This document shows, piece after piece, positions 35,769 to 44,391 of a DNA stretch of 64,000 bases (position 1 is the stretch's first letter; the number at the start of each line of letters is the position of its first letter). The notes beneath the pieces were generated by a model that was not told where the DNA came from, did no database searches, and saw nothing but the letters and a program-made list of their open reading frames with translations. The DNA is taken from positions 182,455 through 246,454 of the forward strand of contig CAMCRF010000002.1 in the NCBI GenBank assembly GCA_945877235.1, in the 5' to 3' direction. This stretch comes from Bordetella parapertussis (lineage in GTDB: Bacteria; Pseudomonadota; Gammaproteobacteria; Burkholderiales; Burkholderiaceae_A). Position numbers and translations under genes: made by a program.

Positions 35769-37262
35769 ATGCAAGAGACCTTAGACCTGCTTGGCGGCTC
35801 GATTCTCATCGGGGCGCTGCTGGTTCTGGTGAGCATCTTGCTTGGTCAATTCACCGCTCGAACCGGTTTTCCCATGCTGCTGATCTTTTTGGTGATCGGC
35901 ATGCTCGCCGGAGAGGATGGCCCTGGCGGCGTGGCGTTTGACGACTACGCGCTGAGTTTTTGGCTCGGCAACATTGCGCTGGCAGTGATTCTGCTCGATG
36001 GGGGTTTGAGAACGCAGGTCTCAATGTTCCGAGTCGCACTCAAACCCGCTGCGATGCTCGCGACGGTCGGTGTATTGCTGACTTGCGCAATGCTGACACT
36101 GGCGGGTCATCTCCTGGTAGGTCTCAGTTGGACGAGTGCCTTTCTATTTGGGGCGATCGTCTCTTCGACAGATGCAGCAGCCGTTTTCGCTTTGCTCAAT
36201 GGCAGTGGTCTGCGTTTGAATGAGCGGGTCTTGACCACCCTAGAGGTAGAGTCTGGCCTGAACGATCCGATGGCTGTGTTCCTGACACTCGTAGCCATTT
36301 TGTTTGCATCGGTCTCGGCATCGCCATCGGCGAATGTGGCTGCGGCCCAGTTCGATGTGTTGGGACTCGCACTCATGGCCACCCAGCAGATTGGTGTCGG
36401 TCTGATTGTTCCTGTGATCACCGCCTATGGATTTCGAGCCTTGGTTCGGATCTTGAAAATTGAGGCCTCGCACAATCATGGACTGAATGCCCTGCTTTTG
36501 ATTGCCGCGGGCTTGACCGTGTTCGGGCTCTCTACGGTTTTCGGCGGGTCAGGATTTCTCTCAATCTATGTCTTTGGTGTTTTACTCGCAGACTTAAAAG
36601 GTCGCTTTGTTAGAACTGTGATCCCTGCAATGGATGGTCTTGCCTGGCTTTTCCAGGCCTCTATGTTTCTATTGCTGGGTCTGCTTGTGATGCCATCAGA
36701 GGTCCTCAAGATGGCAGGTCCGGGTCTGGTGCTCGCCTTCGCGCTTATGTTTGTGATTCGGCCACTTGCGGTATGGGTGTGCTTGATCCCATTCAAGTTC
36801 ACGGTACGTGAGATCGGCTTTGTTGCCTGGGTCGGTCTTCGGGGCGCTGTGCCAATCATTTTGGCCTTGTTCCCCATCATGGCTGGGGTTGATCCTCGGC
36901 ATGACATGCTTAGTCTTGCGCTTATGGCGGTCCTGCTGTCGCTCTTGGTCCAAGGCGTCTCACTCTCTCATGTGGCGCGGGCACTCGGCATGGTCCTTCC
37001 AGATGCAGATGACCGAAAAGCCAGCAGAAAGGTATTTGGCGACTTCATGCTGGATGGAGCCGCTCCGGCACAGGACGTTGCAGATTTCTATGGCTTACAG
37101 CTCGCGGCAATGCCCGGACAGACCATGGCGGACTGGTTGACTCAGGCCCTGGATAAGCCACCTGTTGTAGGGGATGAGTTCGATATTTCGGGTCACGCCC
37201 TGATGGTGAGCGAAATGGAGGGCGGGCGCGTTACTAAAGTCGGTGTAAGGCCGATCAACTGA
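35769..37262 (+). CDS. Cation/proton antiporter, NhaP2/CvrA type
   Basis: The 497-residue protein is a CPA1 antiporter with twelve or so helices (residues 1-395) carrying GxxAGEDGPGG, LLDGGLRT, the ion-binding SSTDAAAVFALL and VESGLNDPMAVFL. A cytosolic C-terminal domain (about 410-497) resembles the TrkA-C/CorC-type module of NhaP2, which exports K+ in exchange for H+. The cation cannot be set from the sequence. Confidence 0.9.
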   Translation: MQETLDLLGGSILIGALLVLVSILLGQFTARTGFPMLLIFLVIGMLAGEDGPGGVAFDDYALSFWLGNIALAVILLDGGLRTQVSMFRVALKPAAMLATVGVLLTCAMLTLAGHLLVGLSWTSAFLFGAIVSSTDAAAVFALLNGSGLRLNERVLTTLEVESGLNDPMAVFLTLVAILFASVSASPSANVAAAQFDVLGLALMATQQIGVGLIVPVITAYGFRALVRILKIEASHNHGLNALLLIAAGLTVFGLSTVFGGSGFLSIYVFGVLLADLKGRFVRTVIPAMDGLAWLFQASMFLLLGLLVMPSEVLKMAGPGLVLAFALMFVIRPLAVWVCLIPFKFTVREIGFVAWVGLRGAVPIILALFPIMAGVDPRHDMLSLALMAVLLSLLVQGVSLSHVARALGMVLPDADDRKASRKVFGDFMLDGAAPAQDVADFYGLQLAAMPGQTMADWLTQALDKPPVVGDEFDISGHALMVSEMEGGRVTKVGVRPIN

Positions 37263-37317
37263 GTGAATCCGCATGGGGACTTTCCCCGACGGGTGAACCA
37301 GTGGTAAAACATCGGCT

Positions 37318-37698
37318 ATGGCAGAGACGGAAGCAAGTGCTGACAATCTTTTCGACAAGTATGGTGGCGTAAAAGGCCTCACACAGGTCGTGCAGGTGTT
37401 CTATCAAAGGGTCATGAGCCGCCCGAACTTATCTCGATATTTCACCGATGTCGATATGGATGCCCTCATTGGACACCAGATCAAGTACTTTGCTTGGGCT
37501 TTGGGAAAGCCAGCTGCGGTCTACGAGGGGGCCGATATGCGTGAGGCACATGCAAAGTCCGGTATTACGAAGACCTCGTTTGAGGAGGTGGCCAATATCC
37601 TGGCCGATACCCTTCGCGACCATGAGGTCATTGAAGAGGATGTGCAGACCATCCTCACGCGAATTGGCATGATGGAGTCCGATATCGTCTCCCGCTAG
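37318..37698 (+). CDS. Truncated haemoglobin, group 1 (trHbN-like)
   Basis: The 126-residue globin has the proximal His78 (REAHAKSGI), the B10 Tyr29 in VFYQRV, and the group 1 signatures LFDKYGGVKGL and FAWALGKPAAVYEG. Such proteins bind O2 and NO and may detoxify NO. It is the first of three closely spaced rightward genes (globin, DUF1289 protein, peptidase). Confidence 0.9.
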   Translation: MAETEASADNLFDKYGGVKGLTQVVQVFYQRVMSRPNLSRYFTDVDMDALIGHQIKYFAWALGKPAAVYEGADMREAHAKSGITKTSFEEVANILADTLRDHEVIEEDVQTILTRIGMMESDIVSR

Positions 37699-37705
37699 CA
37701 CAATC

Positions 37706-37912
37706 ATGCCCAGACCAGACTCTCCTTGTATTGCAATATGTTCAACAGCCCAGGGCGACGACATTTGTCAAGGCTGTGGCCGAACCTTCCAAGAAATCAG
37801 TCAGTGGATCTTCATGACTCAGGGGGAGAAGGACAGGGTCTGGGACCGAATCGAGTTAGAGCGCACCGCGCTGCGCTACACCACCTATAAAGAACGTGCC
37901 CTTGAGCGTTAG
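37706..37912 (+). CDS. DUF1289 small cysteine protein
   Basis: This 68-residue protein has four cysteines arranged C8-x3-C12...C21-x2-C24 (SPCIAIC and DICQGCGRT), followed by a Trp and a basic C-terminal helix. This is the DUF1289 pattern, possibly metal-binding. Its function is unknown. It lies seven bases after the globin gene, and its end overlaps the putative GTG start of the peptidase gene by 17 bases. Confidence 0.85.
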   Translation: MPRPDSPCIAICSTAQGDDICQGCGRTFQEISQWIFMTQGEKDRVWDRIELERTALRYTTYKERALER

Positions 37913-39311
37913 GGCTGCGCCCTGCCTTCTGGCCATGCTTGCGGTTTGGCTTTCAGTTGCGACTGCCCAGGCTGTCACGGTGCAAGCTGTCATTGCCCCC
38001 ATATCTGCAAACTCCATCGAGCGAAGAGTAAAGGCGCTTTCGGCCTTTGGTACCCGTCACACGGCCTCTGAGACGCAGTCTGAAACGCGGGGAATCGGTG
38101 CGGCCCGACGCTGGATTGAGCGCGAGTTGAGGGAGTGCTCAAGCAAATCGGGTGGTCGCCTGGAGGTCAGTACTCAACGCTGGCAAGAGCCGCCAGGCCG
38201 AGGGCTGCCGCATGGGGCAGAGTTGGTTAATGTCCTTGCGACACTACCTGCAGCATCTCAGCGCGGGCCCTCTAGAGTTTTGGTGGTGAGTGGCCACTAT
38301 GATTCTCGAAACAGCAACAATGATGATGCTCTTGGTGACGCCCCTGGCGCGAATGATGACGCATCGGGCACTGCGGTCGTCATGGAGCTGGCGTGTGCAT
38401 TCGCTCCTCACACCTTTGACGCGACCATTATTTTTCTGGCCGTCTCGGGCGAAGAGCAAGGTCTGCTTGGGGCCACACACTTCGCTCGTCTTGCGACATC
38501 GTCGTCGCTCCCCATTGAGGCCATGATTACGAATGACATCGTGGGCAGTGCCACCGGTGACCAGGGGCAGAGAGATCCGAATCGCATTCGACTCTTTGCA
38601 GGGGGTGTTGACCCCCTGCTGCAAGCTTGGCTTCAAATGATGGGCAGAAGGCCGGTAGACCCTTCAGAGCAGGCTTTTATGGAGGGCGTGCAGAAGAGGG
38701 TCCAATCGATCGCACTTGCGGGTGGTGCTGAGGACTTGCCAGCATTTCAATTGGCTCGTTATATCAAGCGGGTCGCCGAGCACAATGTTCCGGACCTGCA
38801 GGTCCAGCTTATCAAGCGAAGGGATCGGTATTTAAGAGGTGGAGATCACCTACCTTTTCTGGAGCGAGGCTATGCAGCGGTGCGGATGACAGAACCGTTT
38901 GAGAACTTTAGGCACCAACACCAGGACGTTCGCATGCAAGACGGTAAGTCGTATGGTGACTTGCCTGAGTTTGTTGAGCCTGAATATGTTGCGACTGTTG
39001 CCAAGGCGAATGGCGCAGCGCTCGCCTCATTAGCCTGGGCTCCACCCCCACCATCGGGTGTTTTAATGGATGTCTCCGTGCTCACCAACAACACCACATT
39101 GAGCTGGAATAAGGATCCCTCAGGGCTCGCAACAGCCTACCGAGTGCATTGGCGTCAGACAGACGCTGTTACGTGGGAGGGTTCCCAGCAAGTAGATACA
39201 GACACAACGGTCACGCTCCCGCTATCCAAGGATTCATATATTTTCGGCGTCTCCTCAATCTCGGAGCGAGGCTTTGAGAGTCTCGCCGTGTACCCAATGC
39301 CTCGACGTTAG
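37896..39311 (+). CDS. Secreted M28-family zinc peptidase with C-terminal Fn3-like domain
   Basis: The 471-residue protein has a signal peptide (hydrophobic to about residue 26, ending TAQA) and an M28 aminopeptidase domain with ligands in VVSGHYDSR, PGANDDASGT, VSGEEQGLLG, TNDIVGS and RGGDHLPFLERGY. A C-terminal beta-rich module (about 375-471; SWNKDPSGLATAYRVHWR) is like Fn3. It is probably periplasmic or exported. The start could be GTG 37896, TTG 37902 or ATG 37935; all keep the signal peptide hydrophobic core. A leader with two hairpins separates it from the Tad operon. Confidence 0.88.
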   Translation: MPLSVRAAPCLLAMLAVWLSVATAQAVTVQAVIAPISANSIERRVKALSAFGTRHTASETQSETRGIGAARRWIERELRECSSKSGGRLEVSTQRWQEPPGRGLPHGAELVNVLATLPAASQRGPSRVLVVSGHYDSRNSNNDDALGDAPGANDDASGTAVVMELACAFAPHTFDATIIFLAVSGEEQGLLGATHFARLATSSSLPIEAMITNDIVGSATGDQGQRDPNRIRLFAGGVDPLLQAWLQMMGRRPVDPSEQAFMEGVQKRVQSIALAGGAEDLPAFQLARYIKRVAEHNVPDLQVQLIKRRDRYLRGGDHLPFLERGYAAVRMTEPFENFRHQHQDVRMQDGKSYGDLPEFVEPEYVATVAKANGAALASLAWAPPPPSGVLMDVSVLTNNTTLSWNKDPSGLATAYRVHWRQTDAVTWEGSQQVDTDTTVTLPLSKDSYIFGVSSISERGFESLAVYPMPRR

Positions 39312-39335
39312 CTTTTCTCAAATGGCCTAAGACGA

Positions 39336-39359
39336 GAGCCCACTGCTCGCCGTGGGTTC
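39336..39359 (+). promoter_or_regulatory. First hairpin in the Tad operon leader
   Basis: The arms GAGCCCAC (39336-39343) and GTGGGTTC (39352-39359) form eight pairs with one G-U around an eight-base loop. It lies 24 bases after the peptidase stop. There is no T-run, so it is a weak terminator at best. It sits ten bases before a second, stronger hairpin. Confidence 0.4.
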
Positions 39360-39368
39360 ACCCAGCCA

Positions 39369-39399
39369 GACTCCTGTTTCTTTCCCTAAAACAGGAGTC
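39369..39399 (+). promoter_or_regulatory. Hairpin covering the Flp pilin ribosome-binding site
   Basis: GACTCCTGTTT (39369-39379) and AAACAGGAGTC (39389-39399) pair perfectly over 11 bases with a nine-base pyrimidine-rich loop. The 3' arm contains AGGAG, the only Shine-Dalgarno sequence for the pilin ATG at 39404. If folded, it would block pilin translation. This is direct in the sequence; a regulatory use is inference. Confidence 0.65.
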
Positions 39400-39403
39400 A
39401 ATC

Positions 39404-39667
39404 ATGAAACGTTTCTCGATGCGCCGTCCCTCTGGGCAGGGTATGACGGAATACATCGTTGTGGTTGCTGTCGTCGCCGTTGCGGCAATCGGTGTTTACA
39501 GCTTATTAGGGCAGACGATTCGCAATCAGACCGCAGGTATCGCGCAAGAGATCGCGGGAAATGATGGCGGAGCCGCTCTGAGCGCTGCGAGCACCAGCGC
39601 CAATTCTGCGCGACTCCAAGCCAACAATCGAAAAGACCTCTCGAACTACAACGACGATAACCACTGA
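39404..39667 (+). CDS. Flp-type pilin (major Tad pilus subunit)
   Basis: This is an 87-residue prepilin. After a short basic leader the class III cleavage site reads SG/QGMTEY, with Glu at +5 and Tyr at +6 as in Flp. A hydrophobic helix follows (IVVVAVVAVAAIGVYSLLG). The hydrophilic C-terminal half (SAASTSANSARLQANNRKD) is longer than in small Flp1 pilins. It is the first gene of the Tad operon and its ribosome site lies in a hairpin. The stop overlaps the next start (TGATG). Confidence 0.9.
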   Translation: MKRFSMRRPSGQGMTEYIVVVAVVAVAAIGVYSLLGQTIRNQTAGIAQEIAGNDGGAALSAASTSANSARLQANNRKDLSNYNDDNH

Positions 39668-40986
39668 TGCGTCGTGAACCCAAGGGCTCTGTGCTCGTAA
39701 CAGGTCTTGGTCTGGCCTTTCTCGTGGCACTTGCTTTGATGGCTTATTTGAGTATGTCAGGTGTGCTGCACGACCGACAGCGGGGCCAGCATCTTGCGGA
39801 CATGGCCGCTCTGTCGGTTGCCTCTTGGCAAGCGCAGACACTGAACTATCAGGCGTACGCGAATCGAGCCATTATCGCCAATGAGCTGATGATTGCTCAG
39901 ACCCTCAGCATGCTGAGTTATGTGCAGCACGTAGAGAGTCTTACTGACCAGACTGCAACCCTGGCGTCTCTCTGGCCAGGGTTTCGAGAGGTCTCGCAGA
40001 CATTGCACGCCACAGCAAAGGCCACCCGGCAGGTGGCACATTTTGCAGCGCAGGCGGAGATCCCCTTTCGCAGTGCATACACCCATGCCTTAATGGCCTC
40101 GCAGGTCGCAATGCATCGTGCACTGACACCCTTTGCCGCCCAGGCACTGGTGAATGAGGTCGTATGGTCTGCTGACAAGCGCTACTTTGGTCAAACGGTG
40201 CCAGTGCCGACCAATGCGTCGTTTTACTGGTCCATCGAAACCTCTAATCCCCAACAGATGAGCCGAAACGCGGACTTCTTGCAGGCGTCATTAGAGCAAT
40301 ACAGCCAGGACCGTAGTTTCGATCAGGCCGCTTGGTTTTTCCCGAATCTCGGATGTGTTCCGCGACAGGCAACTCACCTATTGGGCAGGCTCATCCGTGA
40401 GGGCACGACGACGTTGAGTCCAGATTACAGTGCATGGGTATCTCAAGACGTGCTGTCTTTGCACCGTTGGCGAGCGAGTGGTTGGTTTGGACTCTGTCGG
40501 GGCACCCGGGAGCTCTGGCCACTCTCTTGGGGTCGGGCTGAGGCTGATGGTGGGCATGACCTGACACGCGCTGTCAGCGCCACGCGCAATCCGCATGCGA
40601 CCCGCCTTGCAGTTGAGTCATCTGAGCAGATTCAGGGTTATCTCGGGCTCGCCCGCTTACACCATCTCATCCCGAGCGCAAGCGCCGTCTCACAGACCTT
40701 CCGAGTTCCTGTGGCCGTGCGTCTTCACGAAGAGAAATCCCGAGCGCTGCAGCGCTTGAGAAACGTCTCAGAGATCGCAAACGCGTCGAGGGGCATTCCG
40801 ACCGTGCTCTGGGCCCTGTCTGTTGGATTGACAGAGTTTCGAGCGCCACGGGGGGAGCAGCAAAGCTTGGCGGTTGCAAATGGGACAACCCATCTCTACC
40901 CCTTTTGGCATGCACGACTGGACCATCCAACTCAATCTGAGTTACTCGCGACCCAAGTGCTACAGGGTGTAGGAGACTCGCTGTGA
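39667..40986 (+). CDS. TadG-like pilus assembly protein
   Basis: The 439-residue protein has one N-terminal membrane helix (VLVTGLGLAFLVALALMAYLS) preceded by a KGS leader, then an alanine-rich region typical of TadG (QHLADMAALSVASWQAQTLNYQAYANRAIIANE), and a long extracytoplasmic part. The leader lacks the +5 Glu of pseudopilins, as is common for TadG. It probably acts as a minor component or anchor of the pilus. It overlaps the neighbours by one and four bases. Confidence 0.75.
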   Translation: MRREPKGSVLVTGLGLAFLVALALMAYLSMSGVLHDRQRGQHLADMAALSVASWQAQTLNYQAYANRAIIANELMIAQTLSMLSYVQHVESLTDQTATLASLWPGFREVSQTLHATAKATRQVAHFAAQAEIPFRSAYTHALMASQVAMHRALTPFAAQALVNEVVWSADKRYFGQTVPVPTNASFYWSIETSNPQQMSRNADFLQASLEQYSQDRSFDQAAWFFPNLGCVPRQATHLLGRLIREGTTTLSPDYSAWVSQDVLSLHRWRASGWFGLCRGTRELWPLSWGRAEADGGHDLTRAVSATRNPHATRLAVESSEQIQGYLGLARLHHLIPSASAVSQTFRVPVAVRLHEEKSRALQRLRNVSEIANASRGIPTVLWALSVGLTEFRAPRGEQQSLAVANGTTHLYPFWHARLDHPTQSELLATQVLQGVGDSL

Positions 40987-41657
40987 GCAATCTGAAATCT
41001 CCGCCATACGGTCAGGCGATGGTAGAAGTTTTGTTGGCTGCTTCCCTCTTGATTGGGTGTTTGGTTTTACTCGCATCCAGCCAGGACTGGGCAGAGCAGA
41101 GAGCACAGAGCGCAGAGGCTCTTCGCCTACATGCTGAATGGTGTCGGCAATCAGCGCAGCAGTGTCGCTCGGAAGAGCTTCAGTCGTTGTTGCCTGCGGG
41201 GAAAAAGCTCATGGGGCACACATTACAGCAGCAACACGCCAATGCCACGACGTTAAAGGATTGGGCGGCTTCGCTTCGAGGCTATGCTGCTTTGGGAGGA
41301 CAAAAGATCTTCGGGTTGCCCGACGGAAACCCCCTATCAGTCGTTGAGGCTCAGGTCCACCTGCCCTCGGTGAGCCCATTCGGTCAGACCCTGGCCGAAC
41401 CCCTCCGACTGGCCATGATTCCCCATGACTGGAGGTCCGTGAGTGCATCCGAGGGTGCAAGTCGAGTGAGATATGGGTCTGAGCCCTCAGAGGCATTGAC
41501 CGGTGCTGTGAGCGCGGCTCACGCCCCATCTCTGCTCGTCTTGATGCCCCTTACGGATACTTTGGGGCTCGACACCCACACACACTCGATTCGGCAGGGC
41601 TTCCATCAGCTTGATCCATTGAGGCCTGCCCAATCACTTGGGGAGGCTCATCCATGA
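40983..41657 (+). CDS. TadE-like pseudopilin, 224 residues
   Basis: The N-terminus PPYG/QAMVEVLLAASLLIG has the class III prepilin form with Glu at +5 and a following hydrophobic helix. The rest is soluble and has no domain I recognise. It starts with GTG overlapping the preceding stop by four bases and ends overlapping the next gene by four. It probably has a TadE-like minor pilin role; this is inferred from the N-terminus and operon. Confidence 0.65.
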   Translation: MSNLKSPPYGQAMVEVLLAASLLIGCLVLLASSQDWAEQRAQSAEALRLHAEWCRQSAQQCRSEELQSLLPAGKKLMGHTLQQQHANATTLKDWAASLRGYAALGGQKIFGLPDGNPLSVVEAQVHLPSVSPFGQTLAEPLRLAMIPHDWRSVSASEGASRVRYGSEPSEALTGAVSAAHAPSLLVLMPLTDTLGLDTHTHSIRQGFHQLDPLRPAQSLGEAHP

Positions 41658-42022
41658 GCGCCATCGCGGTCATCGCTCAGTTCACAGTGCTGGTCAATGG
41701 AGTCTCCATGCAGGTCGAGGCCGTAACAGTTGGGGCGGGACTCTGCCCGCGGCCGTCGGCCTCTGCGGTCAGTCTGATGCCTTCTGTCGAGACGCATTCT
41801 GTATGTAGGGGAATGGTCTACGAGACTGGGCATGTTCGCTATTGGGCGCTCTCGAGGCGGCATTCGGGCTCCGATTCGGCTCGGCTTTTGGGTTGGCAAA
41901 CACGGGTCTCCGCAAAGGACTTTCCAAAGCTCTTGGCTGGAAGAGGGCTCACCGTTGCGTTCCCGGAGACTGCTCTCTCCTTTGAGCTCAACCCAACGGG
42001 TCAGAGGGGGCCCGTTCCATGA
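41654..42022 (+). CDS. Hypothetical protein in the Tad operon, 122 residues
   Basis: I do not recognise this protein. It has a mildly hydrophobic N-terminus (MSAIAVIAQFTVLVNGVSM), two cysteines (Cys31 and Cys51, in GLCPRP and SVCRGM), and no clear membrane helix or prepilin motif. Start and stop both overlap neighbouring genes by four bases (ATGA), which supports translation. It could be a pilotin-like or assembly factor, but nothing in the sequence says so. Confidence 0.6.
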   Translation: MSAIAVIAQFTVLVNGVSMQVEAVTVGAGLCPRPSASAVSLMPSVETHSVCRGMVYETGHVRYWALSRRHSGSDSARLLGWQTRVSAKDFPKLLAGRGLTVAFPETALSFELNPTGQRGPVP

Positions 42023-42165
42023 GGCCTCGTGGCTCCGCAGCCGTTGAGGCCTTGATGCTTCTCGCGCTGGCAGTACTGCTGTTTCGTTGGCTCCTCGAGT
42101 CGGCACCGAGGCTTTTTGCCGAATACCTCATCGCCCAGCTCATCTCGCTCCTTTTCATTCGTTAA
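42019..42165 (+). CDS. 48-residue mini-pseudopilin-like membrane protein
   Basis: This small gene is tucked between the 122-residue gene and cpaB. It starts at an ATGA overlap and ends 13 bases before the cpaB ATG. The product begins MRPRG/SAAVEALMLL: a basic leader, Gly, and Glu at +5, then a hydrophobic helix of about 12-14 residues, then a second helical stretch (LFAEYLIAQLISLLFIR). This is the class III prepilin pattern in a very short protein. It is easy to miss by length cut-offs. Confidence 0.6.
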   Translation: MRPRGSAAVEALMLLALAVLLFRWLLESAPRLFAEYLIAQLISLLFIR

Positions 42166-42178
42166 CTTGGAGGACACC

Positions 42179-43006
42179 ATGTTGTCGATTCAAAATCTGA
42201 GGTATCGACCTCGGCTCATCGCTCTACTCTTCGCGTGCGCAACGGCTGCTGCTGCAGTGTGGCTGGCGCATAACTGGTCGGAGCAGCAGCAAGCGTATTG
42301 GCAGGAGCGCTCAACACCCAAAGGCGGCAGTGTCGAAGTCCTGGTTTTTGCCAAGGCTCTCGATCTTGGCACCGTCCTCACGGAGCAGACGCTCGCAGTT
42401 CGCCAAGTTCAGAAGAACCTATTGCCCGAGGGAGCTTTCACACCTGAGCAGTTTGCACAGGTTTCGGGCCGTCGACTCTCTGCGTCTGTTCGAAAGGGAG
42501 AGTTACTGCTCCCACAGAACCTCGCTGCAATTCAACATCAGGACTCTGTCGCAATGGCTCGCCCTGGCTTTCGACTGATCGCCGTGGATCGATCCTCGGG
42601 TCAGATGACATGGTCTGCAATGACTCCGCGTGACCGAATTGATGTCTGGGCGATTGGGGTGAATCCCGATGAGATCCAACCCCCTCGAAATGAGCAGGGA
42701 GGGTTTCAACGCGAGATGGCGACCAGTCCTCTCACCACGGCTCGCCCGATTGCCACTGGGATTCGTGTACTCAGCTCGGGAGACTCGAGTTCAGAGGGCA
42801 CCTCGGCTCCTGGACAGCTGGCCGCCAAGGCAGTGACCTATTTTCTGGAAATGCCGGAGCCAGCAGTCTCTGCATACCTCAGCGCTGCATCAAGCAGTCA
42901 GGTGCGCTACGTGCTCAATGTGAATGGCATCGCGAATACCAGTAAACCGCTCGCGAAGCCCAAACCAATCGAGATCCTGATGCATGAGGAGGGTGTGAAC
43001 GGATGA
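42179..43006 (+). CDS. cpaB: CpaB/RcpC-type pilus assembly protein (SAF domain)
   Basis: The 275-residue protein has an N-terminal membrane helix (about 13-30), an SAF/CpaB domain (VEVLVFAKALDLGTVLTEQTLAVRQV) and a C-terminal RcpC-like part. It is a periplasmic partner of the Tad secretin. ATG 42179 follows GGAGGACACC, a strong ribosome site; the upstream frame to 42116 overlaps the mini-pilin gene and is unlikely to be translated. It ends in a four-base overlap with cpaC. Confidence 0.88.
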   Translation: MLSIQNLRYRPRLIALLFACATAAAAVWLAHNWSEQQQAYWQERSTPKGGSVEVLVFAKALDLGTVLTEQTLAVRQVQKNLLPEGAFTPEQFAQVSGRRLSASVRKGELLLPQNLAAIQHQDSVAMARPGFRLIAVDRSSGQMTWSAMTPRDRIDVWAIGVNPDEIQPPRNEQGGFQREMATSPLTTARPIATGIRVLSSGDSSSEGTSAPGQLAAKAVTYFLEMPEPAVSAYLSAASSSQVRYVLNVNGIANTSKPLAKPKPIEILMHEEGVNG

Positions 43007-44391
43007 AGCCACTTCTCGCAGTCCTCTACCTAATTGCACTCATGATGGCTGGCTTCACCGAGGCAGCCCCTCAGGACCCCGAAACGCACACCAGCTCCGA
43101 CCAAGCGCTTGAGCTTCAATCGGGAGAGTCAATGGTGCTTCAAACTCCCGGGGTCAAGCGTGTGGTTTTCTCACGCAGTAAGGTCGTCTCGGCAAGGAGC
43201 CTTGACGCGCACCAGCTGTTGCTCGTTGGAAGGCAGGTTGGGGATACCGAGCTCTTGCTTTGGGATCAAGCTGGAAACATGACCAAGCGTCGCATCCGCG
43301 TCATCGACAACGCGTGGATTGCCATCGAGCGTCAGGTACAACTGCTCATCAAGGCGCCCTCTCAGGTGGTGACCCGGCGAGAGGGGGCCCGAATTCTCGT
43401 CAGCGGGACCGTTCGAACCGAAGAGGAACTTGATGCGCTTCGCGCGTATGCGAAGCGTGAACCAATCATTGAATTGGCGGTGCAGCGATCTGATGACGAG
43501 AGCATGATTGCTATGGAGGTTCGCTTCCTAGAGGTCAAGAAGAACGCCATGGAGAGTCTTGGCTTTAACTGGCAGAAGTCGCTGATGGGCCCTGTGGTGG
43601 CCATCGTCGGAGATGTCGCTACAAACCCGAGCTATCGGCCCCAGGTCAACCCGATCTCTGAAAACGCAAGCGGGTCTGTACAGCTCAACTTCCCGGGTTC
43701 AGCAAAGGAGTCGGGTGGCCCGCCCTCGGGGCGAATTGCGCCAGTCAGTACCTACCTTGGACTTCAAACCAGTCTCTTGTCCATCATCAACCTTATGGAG
43801 CAGTCTGGTGCAGCGATCGTTCTGGCCGAGCCGACGCTGACATGCAGAAGTGGCGGGCAGGCACGGTTTCTCGCCGGCGGAGAGATTCCATTGCCGACCA
43901 CCAATGCCCTGGGTAGCAGCGCAGTTCAGTTCAAGCCTTATGGAATTCGGTTTGAGGTCTCTCCCGTCTCACGTCCAGGCGGGCTCATCGAGGCAAAGAT
44001 CACGACAGAGCTATCGACTGTCGATCCGGCTATTAAGGTGGGAGAGCTTCCCGGATTCCTCTCCCGAATGACACAGTCGGAAGTGGCGCTGCGAGAGGGC
44101 CAGACGCTTGTGCTCTCGGGCCTGATCTCAGAGGAGGGAAGTTTTAGCCGGGACAAGTTGGCAGGATTAGCCGACCTACCGGGCCTCGGGGCTCTCTTTA
44201 GATCACGAGACTTTCTTGAGCGTCGGAGCGAGATGGTGGTGTTACTCACACCGCGAAGAGTCACTGCTGCCTCTCAGAGCAATCTCGAACGAATCGAGGC
44301 GTCGAGCGCTTCACTCTCAGAGGTGCGCAGACACTTGAGTGGCACCCAAGACTCCCCAAGCGCAGATGGAAAGGGCCAGCGTCATGATTGA
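43003..44391 (+). CDS. cpaC: CpaC/RcpA-type secretin of the Tad pilus
   Basis: The 462-residue protein has a signal peptide, a pilus-assembly N-terminal domain (ELQSGESMVLQTPGVKRVVFS), a BON-like segment (about 105-150) and a secretin domain with GAAIVLAEPTLTCRSGGQARFLAGGEIP and EGQTLVLSGLISEE. It forms the outer-membrane channel. Overlaps with cpaB (4 bases) and the ATPase gene (8 bases) show co-translation. Confidence 0.93.
   Translation: MKPLLAVLYLIALMMAGFTEAAPQDPETHTSSDQALELQSGESMVLQTPGVKRVVFSRSKVVSARSLDAHQLLLVGRQVGDTELLLWDQAGNMTKRRIRVIDNAWIAIERQVQLLIKAPSQVVTRREGARILVSGTVRTEEELDALRAYAKREPIIELAVQRSDDESMIAMEVRFLEVKKNAMESLGFNWQKSLMGPVVAIVGDVATNPSYRPQVNPISENASGSVQLNFPGSAKESGGPPSGRIAPVSTYLGLQTSLLSIINLMEQSGAAIVLAEPTLTCRSGGQARFLAGGEIPLPTTNALGSSAVQFKPYGIRFEVSPVSRPGGLIEAKITTELSTVDPAIKVGELPGFLSRMTQSEVALREGQTLVLSGLISEEGSFSRDKLAGLADLPGLGALFRSRDFLERRSEMVVLLTPRRVTAASQSNLERIEASSASLSEVRRHLSGTQDSPSADGKGQRHD

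Noticed and set aside
37272..37289. GGGGA/TCCCC mini-hairpin after the antiporter gene as a terminator
   Set aside because: The stem has only five pairs and no T-run follows.
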